NCBI GenBank assembly: GCA_031262065.1
Contig: JAISIK010000026.1
Span: forward strand, 1 to 37,393
Origin: Oscillospiraceae bacterium
GTDB taxonomy: Bacteria > Bacillota > Clostridia > Oscillospirales > Oscillospiraceae
DNA: 37,393 bases
Direction: 5' to 3'
Shown here: piece after piece, positions 33,915 through 37,393 of the stretch
Layout of the letters: every line of letters begins with the position of its first letter
How positions within the stretch are numbered: position 1 is the stretch's first letter
Position numbers and translations under genes: made by a program
Notes under the pieces: generated by a model
Seen by the model: only the letters and a program-made list of their open reading frames with translations
The model's database searches: none
What the model was told of the DNA's origin: nothing

Positions 33915-35066
33915 TTAAAATATAAATTCTCTTAATTTGTGTAGACGTTGAAAGTGTGCGTCTTTTAATTTGCTGCAAACCTGTTGATTTGTAAAAATAT
34001 GTATGTACGGATATATAATGAAAAAGTAAGGTCTAAGAATATGAATTTTCTGTTCCATATCTTGAGGCAACTGCCGATCACACAATTCATCGTAGTAGCC
34101 TACCCAGTATTCGTGAGTTTCTTCATCAAACACAATGTCATATGGAAATAGTCTGCAATCAATTGGTCTGTTGTCATATATTTCGCATTTACTGTTTGTT
34201 TGATTAAAGAAAAGGCACGGAGCGCCGTCTCTGTCATTTTTTCTGTCCATTATTCTAATATTAGAGCGGTCATATTGAGTCGAAAAACCTTTAAGTCTTT
34301 TGAATGCTTTTATAGCTTGTTTAATTACTAAGGCTTCGCTTTCAAGAATTACCGGCATATCTATTCTGGGTGAGGCACAACAACACTTTTTCTTTTCTGT
34401 GTAGCACTCGGTACAAAAGTCGTATGTACCATTAGTTATATCTGCATGTTTGCCAGATACCCAAATATAGGGGCTAACTCTAATTTGATCCCCAGAGGTA
34501 ATCGCTGCTTTTGCAAAAGAACAAAAACCAGTCAAAATGTCGCTGGATATCATTTTTAGATTAATTGCTCCGCGCTCATCTTCATGCTTGCTCGTAGAGT
34601 AGTATTCACCTGTTAATATTCCGTTGTCAAATGTGCCCTTAAAAGAATACAGGTCTTTTTCATTTAATTTTACAATTCCATCACTTGTTCCGTTAGATTG
34701 ACGAGTTATTGTTATAGTTTCCGATTGCAGAGTCTCATTCTCAGCAAACAAAGATGTCCATGTGTCCTTTAATAAAATACTGTTTCTTGAAAAGCTATTA
34801 CTTTTAATAGATTCTGGTGACTCTGTTTTGTCTGCTAATGGGTTCGGTATGTTTATTGATATAGTAGTACGATTGTCATTTTTATTTGTAATTGATATAT
34901 CCTTATTAGGAGTGTCTGGATTGCTATGTTTCATAGTATTAGAATCACGCTCCAATTTTGTGGACTTATACTTGAAGTATGCCGCTCTTGCACCCCAAAA
35001 TGCTATAAGGCTCCCTGCAATAGCAGACAGGATGGGAAGCCAATAATCATTAAATATCTCTAACAT
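33915..35066 (-). CDS. Membrane-anchored YkgJ-type cysteine-cluster protein with a beta-rich middle domain
   Basis: A 383-aa protein with three parts. Residues about 9-27 are one transmembrane helix. About 95-190 is a beta-rich region with repeated G-x-[FY]-x-G-like turns (YSFKGTFDNGILTGEYYSTS). The C-terminal part is a YkgJ-type metal-chelating domain: Cys218, 221, 228, 229, 230, then Cys284, 294, 304 (CEIYDNRPIDCRLFPYD). The YkgJ family is annotated as zinc- or iron-binding, with function unproven. Base use is much AT-richer than the core genome, suggesting transfer. The ATG at 35066 follows GAGGCGG. It has its own promoter. No partner gene is obvious. Confidence 0.75.
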   Translation of the reverse strand: MLEIFNDYWLPILSAIAGSLIAFWGARAAYFKYKSTKLERDSNTMKHSNPDTPNKDISITNKNDNRTTISINIPNPLADKTESPESIKSNSFSRNSILLKDTWTSLFAENETLQSETITITRQSNGTSDGIVKLNEKDLYSFKGTFDNGILTGEYYSTSKHEDERGAINLKMISSDILTGFCSFAKAAITSGDQIRVSPYIWVSGKHADITNGTYDFCTECYTEKKKCCCASPRIDMPVILESEALVIKQAIKAFKRLKGFSTQYDRSNIRIMDRKNDRDGAPCLFFNQTNSKCEIYDNRPIDCRLFPYDIVFDEETHEYWVGYYDELCDRQLPQDMEQKIHILRPYFFIIYPYIHIFTNQQVCSKLKDAHFQRLHKLREFIF

Positions 35067-35127
35067 ATACACACCGCCTCATCAAATAATGCCAACTAAT
35101 CTACTGCTAGTCTTAAAGGATGAAACC

Positions 35128-35156
35128 AGTATATCATATTATATACATTTTGTGAA
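35128..35156 (-). promoter_or_regulatory. Promoter of the cysteine-cluster gene
   Basis: On the minus strand TTCACA (35151-35156), 17-nt spacer, TATACT (35128-35133), with a 61-nt leader before the ATG at 35066. Confidence 0.65.
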
Positions 35157-35215
35157 TACTATTATTTCATTAATATGTTTTTTCCGACCAATTGATATTA
35201 CTGAACAAGGTATAG

Positions 35216-35377
35216 TCTCATATTAAACCATCAGTTCGAGATCCTAACGAGCAGGAGAGAACACTACCAATAGAACCAGCAAGGGTTTTCTTCGGAGATC
35301 CTCTGAAAAATGGAAGCTCAAACAGTCGTAGAATCTTATCAGATTTGCGTAAATACTACAATTCTTATAATAAATAG
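35216..35377 (+). pseudogene. Possible 3' remnant of a broken gene
   Basis: A 53-codon frame with no start codon, bounded upstream by TAG and ending at TAG 35375-35377. It reads like ordinary protein (RDPNEQERTLPIEPARVFFG, then SNSRRILSDLRKYYNSYN) while the DNA around it does not. Upstream in all frames the reading is interrupted within tens of bases. It may be the tail of a gene lost by deletion or insertion. I cannot name the family, and chance is not excluded. Confidence 0.35.
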
Positions 35378-35499
35378 TAGTAATTTGGGATAGGCGCTAT
35401 TCAAGAGCAAGTATTCCATTACAGGATTATGAATTTATAAAGTGCATTCTGTGCATTTTACAATATTCATTACATCTGTATTTTCGATACAAACTCCCG
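35378..35499. other. AT-rich spacer before the polysaccharide locus
   Basis: No gene, hairpin with T tract, or RNA gene was recognised here. Together with the promoter at 35128-35156 and the remnant it makes up the 433-bp gap between the cysteine-cluster gene and the flippase gene. It is very AT-rich. Confidence 0.6.
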
Positions 35500-36912
35500 C
35501 TAAGCACGTGGTTTTCTTTTCAGCCACATCATCGCCAAAATGTATCCGTTGATGATAAGCAACGCTGTCGAAAGCAAAAGGTTTATGAAAAAGCTGTTTT
35601 TGAATCCGCCTAAAAGAACAAAGCAATGCAAAAACAAAACGGCTATGCTTAAGGCGAATACCGGGTAGTTAATTTTGAGATGGACATATTTTTTGCTGTG
35701 AAAGGCGCGGAATATAAAAATTGCTCCAAAGCCTGCTATGTTAGAAATGCCTGCCGCCAAGCCCCCGTAGCTTTGATCGATTTTTGTGAAAATCGGTATC
35801 AAAATCCAACATAGGATAATGGATATTGCAGCGCCGATGATCGTTGTTATCAAATTCATCTTTGTACGTTTTTCCGAAAGGTAAATGGTTCCCAAGAACG
35901 CCGCGAAACAGTTAAAAACCGCGCCCAAAAGCAAAAACGGCGCGTACTTCCACGCGCTAAAGGACGCGTCTTTGAATAGAAAACCCGCGATAAACATTAA
36001 ATTCGTCAAAACGAAGGAGCAGGCACAAACCACAAGAGATACTAATATTTGATAAATCCGTGAGAAGAACAGTTGTCGGTCTTCGCTTGCATATTCGCTG
36101 ATTGCCGAAATCTGCCACGCCTGCATGACCAAGTTTGCTACGATTGTCACCAGCATAGGCAGTCTGCCCGCAACCGAAAACAGCCCCTGAATCGCGCCAC
36201 CGCACAGAGCAAGTAAAATATAGCGGTTTAATAGATTGGTCGCCCACCAGCTGACGGCGTTCGGGGTTAGGGGAGCGGAATACCGCAGCATTTCGTTGAA
36301 AGTGTTTTTTCTGCAATCTTTTACCCTTACATAGCGGTACAATCTGCCCGCAATCAACACAAACAAGACGGATAAGGCATAAGACACTACAAACGAGTAT
36401 AAATACCCTGTAAGCCCCATATCCAGGACATAAATAAAAAGCACGCCGCATATTACGATTGAGAACGCTGTAACAAACTCGTTGATTGTATAAAGTTTTA
36501 CCTTGTCCATTGCGCGCAGCGGCTGCGTAAATAGGGTGCGCAATGCCGATGTGAGAAATAAAAGATAAAACGCCGCAGTGTTGCCCTTAATAAAATCCAC
36601 TTGCGAAAATAGCGGATAAAGCAGCAGCATAAGCAGGAAGCCTGCGCCGGTAACAAACACGCCAACGCTGAAATATGACGACCGTTCGGCTTTCTTTTCA
36701 AGGCAAAAGCGAACAACCGCGTCTACAACCGACAGGGTAACAATCGGCACTAAAAGGATAACCAAATTGTTAATTAAATCAAAAACCCCGATACTCTCGG
36801 CTGAGAGATATTTCGTGTAAAAACGCAGCAAAAAAAAGCCGACGCCGCCGGAAACGAATCCGCCCGCACCAATTAAAATGGTATTGAACGCTAAGGTTTT
36901 GTATTTACTCAT
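35500..36912 (-). CDS. Wzx-type oligosaccharide flippase (MATE/PST superfamily)
   Basis: A 470-aa integral membrane protein with about 12-14 helices. The N-terminus (NTILIGAGGFVSGGVGFFLL, FYTKYLSAESIGVFDLIN) and the mid-protein PLTPNAVSWWATNLLNRYIL are characteristic of polysaccharide export flippases, which move lipid-linked repeat units across the membrane. ATG 36912 overlaps the upstream pyruvyl transferase gene by 8 nt; GTG 36930 would lengthen it by 6 residues but has no better SD. It appears to be the last gene of a polysaccharide cluster that begins beyond the right edge. Confidence 0.92.
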   Translation of the reverse strand: MSKYKTLAFNTILIGAGGFVSGGVGFFLLRFYTKYLSAESIGVFDLINNLVILLVPIVTLSVVDAVVRFCLEKKAERSSYFSVGVFVTGAGFLLMLLLYPLFSQVDFIKGNTAAFYLLFLTSALRTLFTQPLRAMDKVKLYTINEFVTAFSIVICGVLFIYVLDMGLTGYLYSFVVSYALSVLFVLIAGRLYRYVRVKDCRKNTFNEMLRYSAPLTPNAVSWWATNLLNRYILLALCGGAIQGLFSVAGRLPMLVTIVANLVMQAWQISAISEYASEDRQLFFSRIYQILVSLVVCACSFVLTNLMFIAGFLFKDASFSAWKYAPFLLLGAVFNCFAAFLGTIYLSEKRTKMNLITTIIGAAISIILCWILIPIFTKIDQSYGGLAAGISNIAGFGAIFIFRAFHSKKYVHLKINYPVFALSIAVLFLHCFVLLGGFKNSFFINLLLSTALLIINGYILAMMWLKRKPRA

Positions 36913-37393
36913 TTTGGTCTTTCTTTTCACACAGAATTTTATTATAATCGGGGATTTCTATTTTTGTGGTATCCTTCATAAGCGATTGTAGAATTTCAGG
37001 CACCATTGACGCATCATTTGCAAAGCGAATATAGGGCAAAAACCGAAACCAACGATAGCCCTCAATGACCTTGTGGTCCAGCGAGCGCATTACAACGCAA
37101 GGCGTACCCGTGATGACCGCAAAAACCATGCCGTGAAAGCGGTCAGTTATCACCGCAGCCGAACGGCAGTATTTTTTAAGGAAATCCGACAGCTTTCGCC
37201 TCCGCCGTATTCGACCGATGTATCCGCGCACGACCGTATCGCAATCTGCAGAATCATAGCCTATCTGCGTTTTCATCTTTTCAATTTCGGCGGCGGGGTG
37301 GTACTTTTCGATATCGCTTCTTATCACATACAAAATGCCGTCTGAACGCTTTTCGCGGTTGGATATGCAAGCGGATAAGTAGGTAACGATATC
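36905..37393 (-). CDS. Polysaccharide pyruvyl transferase family protein (5' part beyond the window)
   Basis: The C-terminal 162 residues of a CsaB-like pyruvyl transferase. The frame stays open to the window edge (37393), so the TTG at 37331-37333 is not taken as the start. The family signature is SAAVITDRFHGMVFAVITGT followed by a DHKVIEGYRWF stretch. Such enzymes add pyruvate ketals to wall or capsule sugars, using phosphoenolpyruvate. The 8-nt overlap with the flippase indicates one operon. The N-terminal half was not seen. Confidence 0.88.
   Translation of the reverse strand, partial: DIVTYLSACISNREKRSDGILYVIRSDIEKYHPAAEIEKMKTQIGYDSADCDTVVRGYIGRIRRRRKLSDFLKKYCRSAAVITDRFHGMVFAVITGTPCVVMRSLDHKVIEGYRWFRFLPYIRFANDASMVPEILQSLMKDTTKIEIPDYNKILCEKKDQNE

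Noticed and set aside
1-37393. Search for CRISPR arrays, tRNA/rRNA genes, transposases, integrases and att sites
   Set aside because: No regularly spaced repeats, cloverleaf sequences, rRNA segments or recombinase motifs were recognised by reading. tRNAscan and IS searches were not available.

Overview
The window looks like a chromosomal segment of a spore-forming clostridial Bacillota (Clostridia, probably near the Oscillospirales/Christensenellales type). The evidence is the gene order cdaA-cdaR, yicC-remA-gmk-rpoZ-priA-def-fmt-rsmB-rlmN-stp-prkC-rsgA, a SPOCS/LysM spore-coat-type protein, strong Shine-Dalgarno sequences with frequent TTG/GTG starts, and sigma-A promoters of the TTGACA-17-TATAAT type. 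The bulk is GC-rich by eye. From about 33.8 kb to the right edge the DNA is visibly AT-richer and has an accessory character.

Layout. 1-15.2 kb (+): one long, tightly packed, largely overlapping gene train. It opens with the tail of cdaA and cdaR (c-di-AMP synthesis and its regulator), an RseC-like redox protein, a DUF5685 cysteine protein and a J-domain protein. It continues with yicC, remA, gmk, rpoZ, priA, def, fmt, rsmB, rlmN, the PP2C phosphatase/PASTA kinase pair and rsgA, and ends at a strong terminator. 15.2-17.0 kb: a tiny membrane protein whose ribosome-binding site lies inside that terminator, then a SPOCS+LysM protein. 17.0-19.5 kb: a small minus-strand lipoprotein diverging from pepF, followed by an 88-aa conserved-type protein. 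19.5-20.5 kb (-): an RluA/RluD-type pseudouridine synthase. 20.6-24.9 kb (+): yceD-rpmF, then der-plsY-gpsA-gtrA-like. 25-26.3 kb (-): an orphan sodium-pump beta subunit with a minimal gamma subunit. 26.4-32.4 kb: an unknown 166-aa protein, a membrane-anchored 5'-nucleotidase (-) diverging from a FemAB-family transferase (+), and a CtpE-like P-type ATPase (-). 32.6-33.1 kb: rplS with a structured leader and a terminator. 33.18-33.29 kb: three back-to-back near-perfect hairpins. 33.3-35.4 kb: a flavodoxin-like gene and an AT-rich island with a membrane-anchored cysteine-cluster protein and a probable gene remnant. 35.5 kb to the end (-): the distal part of a polysaccharide locus (Wzx-type flippase, polysaccharide pyruvyl transferase running off the edge).

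How it fits together. The left operon joins housekeeping translation and nucleotide functions to envelope sensing (c-di-AMP, the PASTA kinase with its phosphatase). Further right lie other envelope genes: FemAB-type, spore coat, polysaccharide export, PlsY/GpsA lipid synthesis. The least explained items are the membrane/beta-rich/YkgJ cysteine-cluster fusion at 33.9-35.1 kb, the DUF5685 + J-domain cysteine-rich pair, the triple hairpin array, and several mRNA-level structures that cover start sites. I found no tRNA or rRNA gene, CRISPR array, transposase or integrase.
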